Origin: Fidelibacterota bacterium
GTDB taxonomy: Bacteria > Fidelibacterota > UBA8477 > JABMPR01
Length of the DNA: 32,611 nucleotides
Reading direction: 5' to 3'
NCBI GenBank assembly: GCA_021734325.1
Contig: JAIPJF010000001.1
Span: 152,232-184,842 of the forward strand
Below are positions 1-8,578 of this stretch, one piece after another. A program made the position numbers and the translations under genes. The notes under the pieces were generated by a model, which saw only the letters and a program-made list of their open reading frames with translations, ran no database searches and was not told the DNA's origin. Position 1 is the stretch's first letter, and each line of letters starts with the position of its first letter.

Positions 1-941
1 ATGAAGCCCTTGGTCATCACCATAGTGCCAGATTCTTTGCTGCCATAGTGAATGATCCAAACATAGAACCTGGTCGCCTGGCAGATATAAAAATGTTCCT
101 GAAAGATGTTGAAGCTCATGGGTTTCAGACGAAGACTGTGTATTTCGCGACTCGTCGCTACCATCGATGGCTATCCCTTAATCAGGGAGCCACATTAAAT
201 GCAAAAGCGCATTTTTTGAAGGATCTGTATCGAGATTACCATATTCAGGCCAGTGAAGAAGACTACCCTGACGCGCGTGTACAGCTATTTTTCTGGACTG
301 TATTCTCCGCTGCAAGTGAATCATTAAAAGATTATCTATCAACTTTGGCGCGAAATCTGAGAAAGCATGAATTGGATAGAAGCAGTCTCCAAAGTGAGAT
401 CAGCCAGTACATCAGCGTCCAGACCCTCGATGAATATGAGGCCTTTTTCCTAAAGCGTCTGGCGTTTCCACAACTACCTCCCAGTGAAGATATCGAACTG
501 ATTGCCACACGATCAACCACACTGGATGAGGTTGAGATCATGATCTCAAGGTACGACAACAAGGGAGGCACTTATCGAATCAGACGAGCGATGCATCCAA
601 AAGAAATCATCCAACTGCAGCGATTATTTTTACAAGCCAATATGGAGGTCGGATTTACTCACGAGCACAAATTTCTGGTTGCGATTAATAACAAGGACAA
701 AGTGATCGGGGGTCTTTTTTATAACTATCAAAATGAAGACAGTGTCTATATGGAAAAAGTGGTTGTTGCTGAGAACCATCGACGCAGCACTGTGAGTCGG
801 GGATTACTGGATGAGTTTATTAATCGGATGAAAAATGAGCACCGGAAATCCATCGTGACCGGATTCTTGCACCCAGGCTATTTCTATAAGTTCGGATTTA
901 AAATTGAAAAGGACCAGGGTGGATTGATCAAGTATTTATAA
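1..941 (+). CDS. C-terminal part of a protein ending in a GNAT acetyltransferase domain (5' end outside window)
   Basis: The frame is open to the left edge; its first complete codon is at base 3. A GTG at 48 could be a start, but the in-frame peptide before it (ARFFAAIVNDPNIEPGRLAD across the GTG) reads as ordinary protein, so I treat the gene as truncated by the window. The first ~160 visible residues are mostly helical and charged and I do not recognise them. The last ~120 residues look like a GNAT fold: a YRIRRA strand, a VIGGLFY strand, a VYMEKVVVAENHRRSTVSRG segment in the acetyl-CoA pyrophosphate-loop position, and a YFYKFGFK motif typical of GNAT C-termini. The usual Q/RxxGxG/A loop is degenerate (RRSTVSRG), so catalysis is uncertain. 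The gene converges on the receiver gene at 980, with 38 bases between stops and no clear terminator. Coding is confident; the GNAT assignment is moderate; substrate unknown. Confidence 0.75.
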   Translation, partial: EALGHHHSARFFAAIVNDPNIEPGRLADIKMFLKDVEAHGFQTKTVYFATRRYHRWLSLNQGATLNAKAHFLKDLYRDYHIQASEEDYPDARVQLFFWTVFSAASESLKDYLSTLARNLRKHELDRSSLQSEISQYISVQTLDEYEAFFLKRLAFPQLPPSEDIELIATRSTTLDEVEIMISRYDNKGGTYRIRRAMHPKEIIQLQRLFLQANMEVGFTHEHKFLVAINNKDKVIGGLFYNYQNEDSVYMEKVVVAENHRRSTVSRGLLDEFINRMKNEHRKSIVTGFLHPGYFYKFGFKIEKDQGGLIKYL

Positions 942-979
942 TCTGATCCCGATACAAAGGTGATCTCGCTTTAGTTTTC

Positions 980-1378
980 TCAATCTTTATCCAACATGCT
1001 TGCCATCGCGTTGGAAATGATCACCTGTTGGATGGCCATATGCAATTCATTATCACTAAATGGTTTGGTAAAGACTGAATTCTTACTGATCTTCCGACCC
1101 GATTCCAGGATGGACTTATCAGAGTTGGCAGTTAGAAATATAATTGGAATACGCTTGCTCTTAACGATCTCCCGAGCTGCGTCCAACCCTGTCATTGTCC
1201 CGTTCAGGGTAATATCCATGAGGATGATGTCTGGATTCTTATCTTCAGCAAATTTGATTGCATCCGGTCCATTATCCACAATCCCAATCACTGAATACCC
1301 CTTGCTTTCCAATCGCAGCTTCACCTGTTTGGCAAAAACAACAACATCTTCAACAATAAGAATCTCTGTAGCTTTCAT
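980..1378 (-). CDS. Single-domain response regulator (CheY-like receiver)
   Basis: This is a stand-alone phosphoacceptor domain of 132 aa with no output domain. The start is set at ATG 1378, which has AGAAGG seven bases upstream; a longer frame from 1405 has no ribosome binding site. Receiver residues are all visible: acidic pair E10/D11 (ILIVEDV), phospho-acceptor D55 (ILMDITLNG), switch Thr83 (FLTANSD) and Lys105 (FTKPFS). The MDITLNGTMTGLDAAREI stretch is typical of receivers paired with hybrid or PAS-containing histidine kinases. No kinase gene lies in the window, so it is an orphan here. It may act by protein-protein contact or in a phosphorelay. Family assignment is certain; the partner is unknown. 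Confidence 0.93.
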   Translation of the reverse strand: MKATEILIVEDVVVFAKQVKLRLESKGYSVIGIVDNGPDAIKFAEDKNPDIILMDITLNGTMTGLDAAREIVKSKRIPIIFLTANSDKSILESGRKISKNSVFTKPFSDNELHMAIQQVIISNAMASMLDKD

Positions 1379-1514
1379 CTGAGCACCTTCTATTTCAATC
1401 CCCATATATTTCTAAACAGGATATACTTCTTAACGAATTCTTTCTAACTTAGATAATTCTAGCCCCCATATGCAAGAGTAATGATGAGATTGCCAACATG
1501 CTTTTGATAGCAAA

Positions 1515-1700
1515 ATGGATCCCCCCCAGGTAAACCCGGGGTCCCATCCATGACCCGCCTACGCTCGAAGAGCTACGGCGTGGTTATCCGCCCCGGCACT
1601 AAAATGTGACATCGCGCCGAAGCGAGATACCTCCCATTCATCCCCGCGTAAACGCGGGGTGTTCTGTTCGCGACCTTACACTGTAAGATCGCGAAGGCGG
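1515..1700. repeat. Cluster of short palindromes between the receiver and citrate synthase genes
   Basis: The 375-base gap between 1379 and 1753 holds several adjacent inverted repeats. Seen directly: 1642-1659 CCCCGCG-TAAA-CGCGGGG (perfect stem); 1667-1695 TTCGCGA and TCGCGAA enclosing CTTAC/GTAAG (7+5 bp with one C/A mismatch); near 1516-1540 a degenerate CCCC...AGGTAAACC...GGGG stem sharing the TAAA loop; and near 1555-1580 CGCC...GCTC-GAA-GAGC...GGCG. This density of G+C-rich palindromes in an A+T-rich spacer resembles REP/BIME-type intergenic repeats. No transposase is next to it. It lies downstream of citrate synthase and upstream of the receiver gene on the transcribed minus strand. 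Confidence 0.6.
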
Positions 1701-1702
1701 AT

Positions 1703-1730
1703 AAAAAGCCCCGGTTAAAAACCAGGGCTT
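1703..1730 (-). terminator. Rho-independent terminator of citrate synthase
   Basis: On the minus strand this reads AAGCCCTGGTT-TTT-AACCGGGGCTT, an 11-bp stem with one T-G wobble, ending in TTTTT. It lies about 25 bases past the citrate synthase stop codon. Confidence 0.85.
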
Positions 1731-1753
1731 GATTTGAGTCGTATTCCCCGTCT

Positions 1754-3052
1754 CTACAAAATTGACTTGATATACTCTGTAGTGAGTGATTTCGGTCTTT
1801 CCAGAGGGAGACCAATGGCTCGATCCCATACCGTTGAGGCAAGTACACCCATAGCTCTCGAAACGCCAAAGAGAACCGTGTAGAAGTCATATTCATGCAT
1901 GCCATTATGGACAAGTAATACGCCTGAATGTGCATCAACATTTGGCCAGGGGTTCTTGGCCTTTCCCTGCTCAAGCAGGATTGGTGGAACCACTTCATAG
2001 AGCATGCTTACAATCTTAAAAAGCTCATCTTCCGGCATATGCTTCAATGCAAATTCACGCTGGGCAGAATAACGAGGATCAGTTTTCCTCAGGACTGCAT
2101 GTCCATAACCAGGAATCACATTCCCAGAAGCCAGTGTATCCCAGACGAAGGTTTTCAATTGATCCATGCTGGGAACACCACCACCGAGTTCTTCTTTCAC
2201 GCCCATGATCCATCGCAGGACTTCCTGATTCGCCAGACCATGTAGGGGACCTGCCAATCCATTCATACCAGCGGCAAGGGCATAATACACGTCTGACAGC
2301 GTGGAACCCACAAGGTGCGTCGTATGAGCGGAAACATTGCCTCCCTCATGATCAGCATGGATCGTGAGGTAGATGCGCATGAGTTCGCGAAACATTTTTG
2401 TATCAAATCCCATCATATGGGCAAAATTTCCTCCCCAATCCAAATTCGGGTCAGCAGGAATAACCTTCCCATCCTTATAGGAGCGACGGTAGATATATGC
2501 AGCCAAAGCCGGCAGACGGGCTAAAAGATTCATCGTGTCTTCATAAACTGGCTTCCAATAATCCAGTTTGTTGATACCATCCCTATATTCAGCAGCAAAA
2601 ACGGATTCTGTTTGCTGGGCTACGATTCCTGCAGAAAATTGCGTCATGGGATGAGTGTTTTTTGGGAGTGCATCAATGACCTTATAGACATGATCTGGAA
2701 GTGTTCCTCTCTCCCGCCATTCCTGACTGATCTCAGCCACGTTTTCCGCTGTGGGCAATTCGCCTGTCATCAAGAGATAAAACAGACCTTCAGGAAGAGG
2801 TTCTTCGCCTTCGGCAGCATGGGGCAGTTTTTCCTGGAGATCAGGAATGGTGTATCCACGGAAACGGATTCCCTCATCAGGATCCAGAGCCGATGTTTCG
2901 GTAATCATGACTTTTACCCCACGCATACCACCATAAGCCTGAGCTATCGTCACATCACAAAGTTTTTTATCGCCATGATCTTTTCTTATTTGAGCTACCT
3001 CATCACGAAATGGAGGTATCATTTCTTCCATTTTTTGCTTTAACATAGACAT
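1754..3052 (-). CDS. Citrate synthase, eukaryotic (mitochondrial) type
   Basis: It condenses oxaloacetate and acetyl-CoA to citrate, the entry step of the TCA cycle, in the cytoplasm. The start at ATG 3052 has AGGAG seven bases upstream and gives 432 aa; a longer frame from 3100 has no such site. Catalytic residues fall almost exactly where pig heart enzyme has them: His271 (GPLHGLANQ), His318 ([13 protein letters not shown]) and Asp373 (NVDAHSG), against 274/320/375. The motifs [19 protein letters not shown] and [20 protein letters not shown] are those of the mitochondrial subfamily, not of the hexameric E. coli type. Such enzymes are known in some bacteria, for example Geobacter. It is monocistronic, with its own terminator at 1703-1730, and faces a divergent methyltransferase gene across a 261-base spacer. 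Confidence 0.97.
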   Translation of the reverse strand: MSMLKQKMEEMIPPFRDEVAQIRKDHGDKKLCDVTIAQAYGGMRGVKVMITETSALDPDEGIRFRGYTIPDLQEKLPHAAEGEEPLPEGLFYLLMTGELPTAENVAEISQEWRERGTLPDHVYKVIDALPKNTHPMTQFSAGIVAQQTESVFAAEYRDGINKLDYWKPVYEDTMNLLARLPALAAYIYRRSYKDGKVIPADPNLDWGGNFAHMMGFDTKMFRELMRIYLTIHADHEGGNVSAHTTHLVGSTLSDVYYALAAGMNGLAGPLHGLANQEVLRWIMGVKEELGGGVPSMDQLKTFVWDTLASGNVIPGYGHAVLRKTDPRYSAQREFALKHMPEDELFKIVSMLYEVVPPILLEQGKAKNPWPNVDAHSGVLLVHNGMHEYDFYTVLFGVSRAMGVLASTVWDRAIGLPLERPKSLTTEYIKSIL

Positions 3053-3313
3053 TGCCAAACTCCTAAATACATATTTTGATGAATCGTAAACAAACTGCAA
3101 TAATTTAGCATACCTTAAAATATATTGCGTCTGTTATAAACAATTATCTTAAGAATACCGCTAAATAGCTTTGCAAATATAGTGCCTCTAAGCATTGTTT
3201 GCGAAAATATTTAATTGCTAAACCAACAGTACATGGTCAAACTGGATTTACTCATCAATCTAATGTTTACCGATTATGGATTCCTTTGCAAGAACTTTTA
3301 ATTAGTTTCAGTA
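3053..3313. promoter_or_regulatory. Divergent A+T-rich spacer between citrate synthase and the rRNA methyltransferase
   Basis: This spacer must carry promoters for both flanking genes. Several TATAAT-like hexamers are present on both strands, but A+T-rich sequence gives many by chance and I cannot choose one. No operator-like palindrome, riboswitch or small gene was recognised. Confidence 0.4.
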
Positions 3314-4681
3314 ATGATCCGGGAACCAGCTATCTTACCTTTGGAATTGAGAACTAGACTTGAGAACCAGCTAGGTTCTGAATTTACCATATTTGAGAAT
3401 GCTCTGAATTCCGAACCTCCGATCTCGATTCGATATAATCCCCGAAAAAAGCTAAGGGTCAATTCAGATTATGACAGGGTTCCCTGGTGTTCAGATGGCT
3501 ACTATCTTCAATCCCGACCTAATTTCACCAAAGATCCTCTCTTCCACGCAGGAACATACTATGTCCAGGAAGCGTCTTCCATGTTTATCTCATATCTGAT
3601 AAGGGAAACAATCGAACTTGAGGAAGATATTCGCGTTTTGGATTTAAGTGCCGCCCCTGGTGGCAAATCCACCTTGATCCAATCTCTTATCACAACGAAT
3701 TCACTATTAGTTGCCAATGAGATTATAGGAAGCCGTAATCGGACGCTGAGACAAAATCTGGCTCGTTGGGGCGGTGATAATCATATCGTTACCCAAAGTG
3801 ATCCAAGATTCTTTGCAAAATTACCGAATTATTTTGATCTGATTCTTGTAGATGCTCCCTGCTCTGGTGAAGGAATGCTGAGAAAGGATCCGGCAGCATT
3901 ACAAGCTTGGTCGGGGTACAATGTGGCTATGTGTGCTTCCCGCCAAAAACGAATACTTGCAGATATCATTCCCTCTCTCGCACCAGGTGGGGTGCTGATC
4001 TATAGCACATGCACCTTCTCAGAAGAAGAAAATGAGAAAAACATGCTCTGGCTTCTGGAAGAATCCAAGTTGGAACTCCTGGAAGTTCCGGTTCCTGAGA
4101 ATTGGGGCATACTCGGACAAAAAGAAGGTCTTCCGGGATACAGATTCTATCCGCATCGTCTGAGAGGGGAAGGTTTCTTTATCGCTGCGTTCCGAAAACC
4201 TGGGGAATCGATCGTCAAGGGAAAGGATCGTCAAGCAAGCGGCATGAAATCCAGATTTGAGTCATCCACAAGTGAAGATTCTCGATGGATCAGCTCACCG
4301 GATCGATATATGTATCTCATGCGAGAATTAAATAGATTAGCCATCCCAAAAACGATCGCAGCCGATTATCAACGGATAAGTTCAGCCCTGAGGATTACAG
4401 CCATCGGACTGAACATGGGTAAATTATACCCCAGGGGGCTAAAGCCATCTCCGGAATTGGCATTAAGTCAATATGTGTCTCCAGATGTCAAAAGACTTGA
4501 GCTTGACCATGAGCGGTCTCTGGATTTTCTGGCCCATCTGAATATTAAAATACCAGAGAAGACAGCTGCCGGTAGATATTTAGTATGCCATCAGGGATAT
4601 GGTCTCGGTTGGCTGCACAAATTAAGCTCTGGTCAGCCTAGAAATAATTATCCCACTGCATGGAGAATTCTGAAGCGTTAA
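3314..4681 (+). CDS. NOL1/NOP2/sun family rRNA (cytosine-C5) methyltransferase, RsmF-like
   Basis: A SAM-dependent RNA m5C methyltransferase of 455 aa, most like RsmF/YebU, which modifies 16S rRNA. Visible motifs: SAM loop LDLSAAPGGKST (110-120), motif IV DAPCSGEG (180-187, Cys183 for product release) and motif VI STCTFSEEEN (catalytic Cys233). The ~90-residue N-terminal part contains the family sequence SIRYNPRK and the YYVQEASSM entry to the catalytic domain. Residues ~300-455 form a C-terminal region like the RsmF RNA-recognition extension, ending in a GYGLGWLHK segment. No Shine-Dalgarno sequence precedes the ATG and there is no upstream in-frame start. The PerR-like gene follows 65 bases later on the same strand. 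Family is certain; the exact target cytosine is inference. Confidence 0.92.
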   Translation: MIREPAILPLELRTRLENQLGSEFTIFENALNSEPPISIRYNPRKKLRVNSDYDRVPWCSDGYYLQSRPNFTKDPLFHAGTYYVQEASSMFISYLIRETIELEEDIRVLDLSAAPGGKSTLIQSLITTNSLLVANEIIGSRNRTLRQNLARWGGDNHIVTQSDPRFFAKLPNYFDLILVDAPCSGEGMLRKDPAALQAWSGYNVAMCASRQKRILADIIPSLAPGGVLIYSTCTFSEEENEKNMLWLLEESKLELLEVPVPENWGILGQKEGLPGYRFYPHRLRGEGFFIAAFRKPGESIVKGKDRQASGMKSRFESSTSEDSRWISSPDRYMYLMRELNRLAIPKTIAADYQRISSALRITAIGLNMGKLYPRGLKPSPELALSQYVSPDVKRLELDHERSLDFLAHLNIKIPEKTAAGRYLVCHQGYGLGWLHKLSSGQPRNNYPTAWRILKR

Positions 4682-4746
4682 ACAATATTTAGTAACTATT
4701 ATCACTATTTACTTGTGACAGTCATATATATTTTTACTTTTTTCAC

Positions 4747-5136
4747 ATGAAAACAAACACACAAAGATATAGTGAGCAAAGAAGTACCATCCTCCGCATA
4801 GTGAAGGCGACTACTGTCCATCCAAATGCGGATTGGGTGTATAAAGAGACTCAAAAGGTGCTCCCAAGGATAAGCCTGGGTACCGTTTATAGAAATCTTC
4901 ATCAACTTGCGGAACAAGGTCAGATCACCATGATCAAGGATAAGACTTTGGTCCGTTACGATGGAAACACCAACGAGCATGCTCATTTCAGATGCACTAC
5001 CTGCCGTACCTGGTACGATATAGATGTTCGTGAGGACAACATCATTGAAGCCCTATCAAAATCTAATAAGTTTCAGGTAAGCACCATCAATCTTGAATTG
5101 GAAGGTACCTGTGAAAGTTGTCTTAATAACGCTTAA
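4747..5136 (+). CDS. Fur-family transcriptional regulator, PerR-like
   Basis: A 129-aa winged-helix metalloregulator. It has the PerR-type HPNADWVY helix, recognition segment ISLGTVYRNLHQLAEQG, regulatory metal ligands in RYDGNTNEHAHF and YDID, and two structural zinc CxxC pairs (CTTC, CESC). The aspartate in RYDG corresponds to Asp85 of Bacillus PerR, where Fur proteins usually have Glu; this Asp is linked to iron-dependent peroxide sensing. A second, more Fur-like paralogue at 25531 has Glu (RYERN) at that place. I infer control of peroxide-stress genes, but no target is identifiable nearby. There is no ribosome binding site before the ATG. It ends at a strong shared terminator. Confidence 0.85.
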   Translation: MKTNTQRYSEQRSTILRIVKATTVHPNADWVYKETQKVLPRISLGTVYRNLHQLAEQGQITMIKDKTLVRYDGNTNEHAHFRCTTCRTWYDIDVREDNIIEALSKSNKFQVSTINLELEGTCESCLNNA

Positions 5137-5155
5137 TTAAATTGTATTTTTTTGC

Positions 5156-5190
5156 AAAAAAAAAGGAGAGCTTGAGCTCTCCTTTTTTTT
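5156..5190. terminator. Bidirectional Rho-independent terminator
   Basis: A perfect stem AGGAGAGC-TTGA-GCTCTCCT (5164-5183) is flanked by A-run and T-run, so it works in both directions. It sits between the converging PerR-like gene and rhodanese lipoprotein gene. Confidence 0.92.
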
Positions 5191-5203
5191 CTTAATTCAT
5201 TGA

Positions 5204-5920
5204 TCAGGACGGGAATTTAATCCCATATCCACTACGAGCCCAGCCGACGATACCAGATCGCAAGTTCATAATATCCTTAAAACCTCTATCCAGCAGAATC
5301 TTTGAAGCTGTTGTACTCCGATTGCCAGTAGCACAATAGATTAATATTGGTTGATTCTGGTATTGCTCCAGTTCACCAATTCTGCTCTGTATCTCCTGCA
5401 GAGGAATGAGTACTGCGCCCTCAATATATCCCCTATTGTATTCTCCCTGTGTTCTCACATCAAGGAGTATGGGTGGATTATCATTTAACAACTCCCACGC
5501 CTCCTGATTGGAGAGCTCAGCATAATTGGACTGCTTAAATTCAATAACATTGATTTGCCCTGATCGGTCACCGATTTTGAATTTATACACGCCCTTGTTC
5601 TTCATTTTGAAGAACGGCTGATCTTCAGCATGCTCCAAAAGCGAAGCATGAATATCTAATTCCGGGATATCAAGCAAGTAGGTCTCTGTGCTGTCACCCT
5701 GATCATTCAATTGAAATTTAATATAATCCCCACGATAAACAGTCAGGTTGGCAGATTCAGACCCAAGCATAAGTGGGATAACCCGATAGCCTGCTTGAAT
5801 TTGCCCTGATATTTTAACGTCCTGCTGATTGCTCATATTTTCCTCAGGGGTTTTATCTAAACTACATCCAGCTATAAGAAATCCAAAGGCGATCAATAAG
5901 ATAATTCTATATATTTTCAT
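5204..5920 (-). CDS. Rhodanese-domain lipoprotein with an N-terminal cupredoxin-like domain
   Basis: A 238-aa lipoprotein. A signal peptide ends in lipobox LIAGC (Cys19), so the protein should be anchored in the envelope. Residues ~38-128 are beta-rich (TVYRGDYIKFQL, NKGVYKFKIGDRSGQINVIEF) and resemble a cupredoxin sandwich that has lost its Cys/His copper ligands; this is inference from pattern only. Residues ~135-235 are a rhodanese domain: LLDVRTQGEYNRGYIEGAV, active-site loop YCATGNRS with Cys196, and a C-terminal GWARSGYGIK segment. Rhodaneses carry sulfur as cysteine persulfide; the extracytoplasmic substrate is unknown. An AGGAGG lies four bases before the ATG. The esterase gene is 171 bases upstream on the same strand. 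Confidence 0.88.
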   Translation of the reverse strand: MKIYRIILLIAFGFLIAGCSLDKTPEENMSNQQDVKISGQIQAGYRVIPLMLGSESANLTVYRGDYIKFQLNDQGDSTETYLLDIPELDIHASLLEHAEDQPFFKMKNKGVYKFKIGDRSGQINVIEFKQSNYAELSNQEAWELLNDNPPILLDVRTQGEYNRGYIEGAVLIPLQEIQSRIGELEQYQNQPILIYCATGNRSTTASKILLDRGFKDIMNLRSGIVGWARSGYGIKFPS

Positions 5921-6091
5921 ACATCCTCCTCTATGGTAGATACCTGATTATCGAGAAAGTAACAATATTATTTAATTTAGCTTGGATATGATTGCGGCTT
6001 GGATCGCATTCAACGACCCGAACGCAAAGTCGTATGAAAACACACCCATTATGCTTATTAGTGACAGGTGATGATGGTCAAAGCCCTGGCC

Positions 6092-6766
6092 TCACCCATT
6101 GATTTTTGTTAACCAGTGTTGGATATGTCCCAACTCATCCTGGGAGATTTCATGACCCATGGCATATTCATGGTGCTCAAGGAGAACGGGCAATTTGCTC
6201 CAGAACAGAACGATCTTTCTTCCAAATTCAATGGGAATAACATTATCAAAGGTACCATGTCCTGCAAATACAGGTAAATCTTTAAATTTTTCAGAACCTG
6301 TGATCAAATCACCAAGTTCATCAGCTAATCTGCCACTCATTATTAGGAGGGCTTTGAGAATTTCCGGTTTGAAGAGGGTCACCAGATTTGCGATCGTCGC
6401 CCCCTGGCTGAATCCACCAAGGATGATCTTCTGATTTGTAATGAGACCTGTCGCTTGCAGCTCACTTATAATCTTTAGTACACCAAGGGCACTCTCCCGC
6501 GCCTGTTCAAAGTCAAACCGCAAGTCACCATTCGACTTCATCTCAATATCAAACCAGGAAGCGCCTCCAAATCCCGTGCTGCCTGGACCACGAATACTTA
6601 AAACCTGAAAGTCTGAATCAAAATAAGGAGCCAAACCCATGAGATCATATTCATCAGCTCCATAACCATGGAGCAATATCAGCGTGTCCTTGGGATTATT
6701 CGGTTTGACGGAACGTCGAAGCAGAACGCTTCTATTAAAGACATTGAGTTTTTCGATGCTATTCAT
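6092..6766 (-). CDS. Alpha/beta hydrolase, phospholipase/carboxylesterase family
   Basis: A cytoplasmic serine esterase of 224 aa in the YpfH / acyl-protein thioesterase-like family. Seen: oxyanion segment LLHGYGADEYDL (31-42), nucleophile elbow GGFSQGA with Ser120, acid GTFDNVIP with Asp174, and base MGHEIS with His205. The length is normal and there is no signal peptide. It lies 76 bases downstream of the P5C dehydrogenase gene, separated by a probable terminator, so it may have its own promoter. The natural ester substrate cannot be read from the sequence. Confidence 0.9.
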   Translation of the reverse strand: MNSIEKLNVFNRSVLLRRSVKPNNPKDTLILLHGYGADEYDLMGLAPYFDSDFQVLSIRGPGSTGFGGASWFDIEMKSNGDLRFDFEQARESALGVLKIISELQATGLITNQKIILGGFSQGATIANLVTLFKPEILKALLIMSGRLADELGDLITGSEKFKDLPVFAGHGTFDNVIPIEFGRKIVLFWSKLPVLLEHHEYAMGHEISQDELGHIQHWLTKING

Positions 6767-6782
6767 TTATTTGTTCTTCCAC

Positions 6783-6812
6783 AAAAATCCGGCAGGGATT
6801 TAAACCCCCGCC
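6783..6812 (-). terminator. Probable terminator of the P5C dehydrogenase gene
   Basis: On the minus strand GGCGGGG pairs with CCCTGCC across a GTTTAAAT loop (one G-T wobble), followed by GGATTTTTG. It lies about 30 bases after the dehydrogenase stop codon. Confidence 0.55.
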
Positions 6813-6842
6813 TGAAGTTTGCTGACAACAATTTTTAACCGC

Positions 6843-8474
6843 TTATTCCTTGTCCATAAATGGATATGGGAACTCTGTTGGTGGGAGAAAATTCTCCTTG
6901 ATGGTGCGTTGAGAGACCCAGCGGATCAAGTTAAATATCGATCCGGCCTTATCGTTGGTCCCAGAAGCCCTGCTTCCACCAAACGGCTGTTGTCCAACCA
7001 CGGCACCGGTAGGTTTGTCATTGATATAAAAATTACCGGCACTATGGCGTAACTTTTCTACGGCGAGCTCAGTGGCATCCCTGTCATTTGAGATGACCGC
7101 TCCCGTCAAAGCATATGGACTGGTTTGATCAACCAGATCCAGGACCTCTTCCCAACTCTCATCATAAATATAAAAGGTTACAACCGGTCCAAAAATTTCC
7201 TCCTCCATGGTCTTGAAGTGCGGATCTGTGGTGACAATCGTTGTCGGTTCAATAAAATAACCTGTGGAATCATCATGGTTGCCACCGGTGATAATCTCCG
7301 CATCCTTGTGATTCTTGGCGTATTCAATATATGCTGTAATATCGTTAAAAGCTCCCTGGTCGATGACGGCATTCATGAAGTTCTCAAAGTCCTCCACATC
7401 CCCCATCTTTATCTTGGCGACCTCTGCAACATAACTCTCCTTGAAATCAGGCCACATCGATCGAGGGATATACACTCTTGATGCAGCAGAACATTTCTGC
7501 CCCTGATATTCGAAGGCGCCACGGATCACCGCAGTACGCAGGACCTCCATTTTGGCTGACTCATGGGCTACTATAAAATCCTTTCCACCCGTTTCTCCAA
7601 CAATACGTGGATAGGTTTTGTAGTGGGAGATATTATCACCGACCGTCTTCCACATGTTCTGGAATACAGCTGTTGATCCTGTAAAATGAATGCCAGCAAG
7701 GTGCTTGCTTTTCATTACTGTTGGGCCAACTACGGAACCCTTTCCAGGGATAAAATTTATCACCCCGTCAGGTAGTCCGGCCTCCTTAAACATTTTCATC
7801 AGATAGTAGCCAGAATAGACAGATGAGGAGGCTGGTTTCCACAAAGTCACGTTCCCCATCAAGGCCGGAGCCGATGGTAGATTTCCGGCAATTGAGGTAA
7901 AATTGAAAGGCGTAACCGCAAAAACAAATCCCTCCAGGGCCCGATGCTCAACCTGATTCCAGGTTCCAGTTGGTGAAAAGGGTGGCTGTTGCTTATAGAT
8001 CTCCTGGAGATACATGGCATTGAAATTAAAGAAGTCAATCAGTTCACAGGCAGCATCAATTTCTGCCTGATAGGCATTTTTGCTCTGACCCAACATTGTG
8101 GCAGCATTCAAGATATGCCCAAAAGGATGAGCCAGCAGCACCGCCATTCTTTTAAAGATTGCAACACGACTCTCCCAGGGCATAACAGACCAGGTCTTCC
8201 AGGCGTCTAGTGAGACTTCGATGGCATGGGCGATTTCTTTCTCACCCACCATATGATAATTGGCGAGAACATGCTTATGATTGTGGGGCATGACATTCGT
8301 CGCTGTATTTCCGGTATAGATCTCCTTGCCACCTATGATAAGAGGGATTTCGATGACCTCAGATTTCATTTTTTTCAAGGTTTCTATTAGTTCGATACGT
8401 TCTGGGGAGCCTGGGGCATAGTTCAGGATTGTTTCGTTCACTGCCGGTGGAACCATTACCACTTTATCTGACAT
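6843..8474 (-). CDS. pruA: L-glutamate gamma-semialdehyde (1-pyrroline-5-carboxylate) dehydrogenase
   Basis: It oxidises glutamate semialdehyde to glutamate with NAD, the second step of proline degradation. At 543 aa it matches the ALDH4A1-like stand-alone subfamily and has no proline dehydrogenase domain. Visible: nucleotide-binding loop FTGSTAVF (265-271), general base Glu294 in GETGGKD, catalytic Cys328 in GQKCSAASR, and the glutamate-recognising C-terminal stretch GAVVGQQPFGGSRASGTNDKAG. The ATG has GGAGG nearby upstream (GGAGGAAGATATG). The PutP-type transporter at 11084 supports a proline-use role. No proline dehydrogenase is in the window. Confidence 0.95.
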   Translation of the reverse strand: MSDKVVMVPPAVNETILNYAPGSPERIELIETLKKMKSEVIEIPLIIGGKEIYTGNTATNVMPHNHKHVLANYHMVGEKEIAHAIEVSLDAWKTWSVMPWESRVAIFKRMAVLLAHPFGHILNAATMLGQSKNAYQAEIDAACELIDFFNFNAMYLQEIYKQQPPFSPTGTWNQVEHRALEGFVFAVTPFNFTSIAGNLPSAPALMGNVTLWKPASSSVYSGYYLMKMFKEAGLPDGVINFIPGKGSVVGPTVMKSKHLAGIHFTGSTAVFQNMWKTVGDNISHYKTYPRIVGETGGKDFIVAHESAKMEVLRTAVIRGAFEYQGQKCSAASRVYIPRSMWPDFKESYVAEVAKIKMGDVEDFENFMNAVIDQGAFNDITAYIEYAKNHKDAEIITGGNHDDSTGYFIEPTTIVTTDPHFKTMEEEIFGPVVTFYIYDESWEEVLDLVDQTSPYALTGAVISNDRDATELAVEKLRHSAGNFYINDKPTGAVVGQQPFGGSRASGTNDKAGSIFNLIRWVSQRTIKENFLPPTEFPYPFMDKE

Positions 8475-8578
8475 ATCTTCCTCCTATTTCAATTCTATGG
8501 TAGAATTCAATTATTTTATATTAGATCCACAATGCAAAGAGCACTCCAATTCAGGTGTGAACCAGGTAAATCGTTGGG

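Noticed and set aside
1642..1659. CCCCGCG-TAAA-CGCGGGG looks like a type I-E CRISPR repeat core
   Set aside because: It occurs once, with no regular spacing, spacers or cas genes.
1738..1749. GTCGTATTCCCC occurs here and again at 17038-17049
   Set aside because: A shared 12-mer is expected by chance tens of times in a window of this size when both strands are counted, and the flanks do not match.
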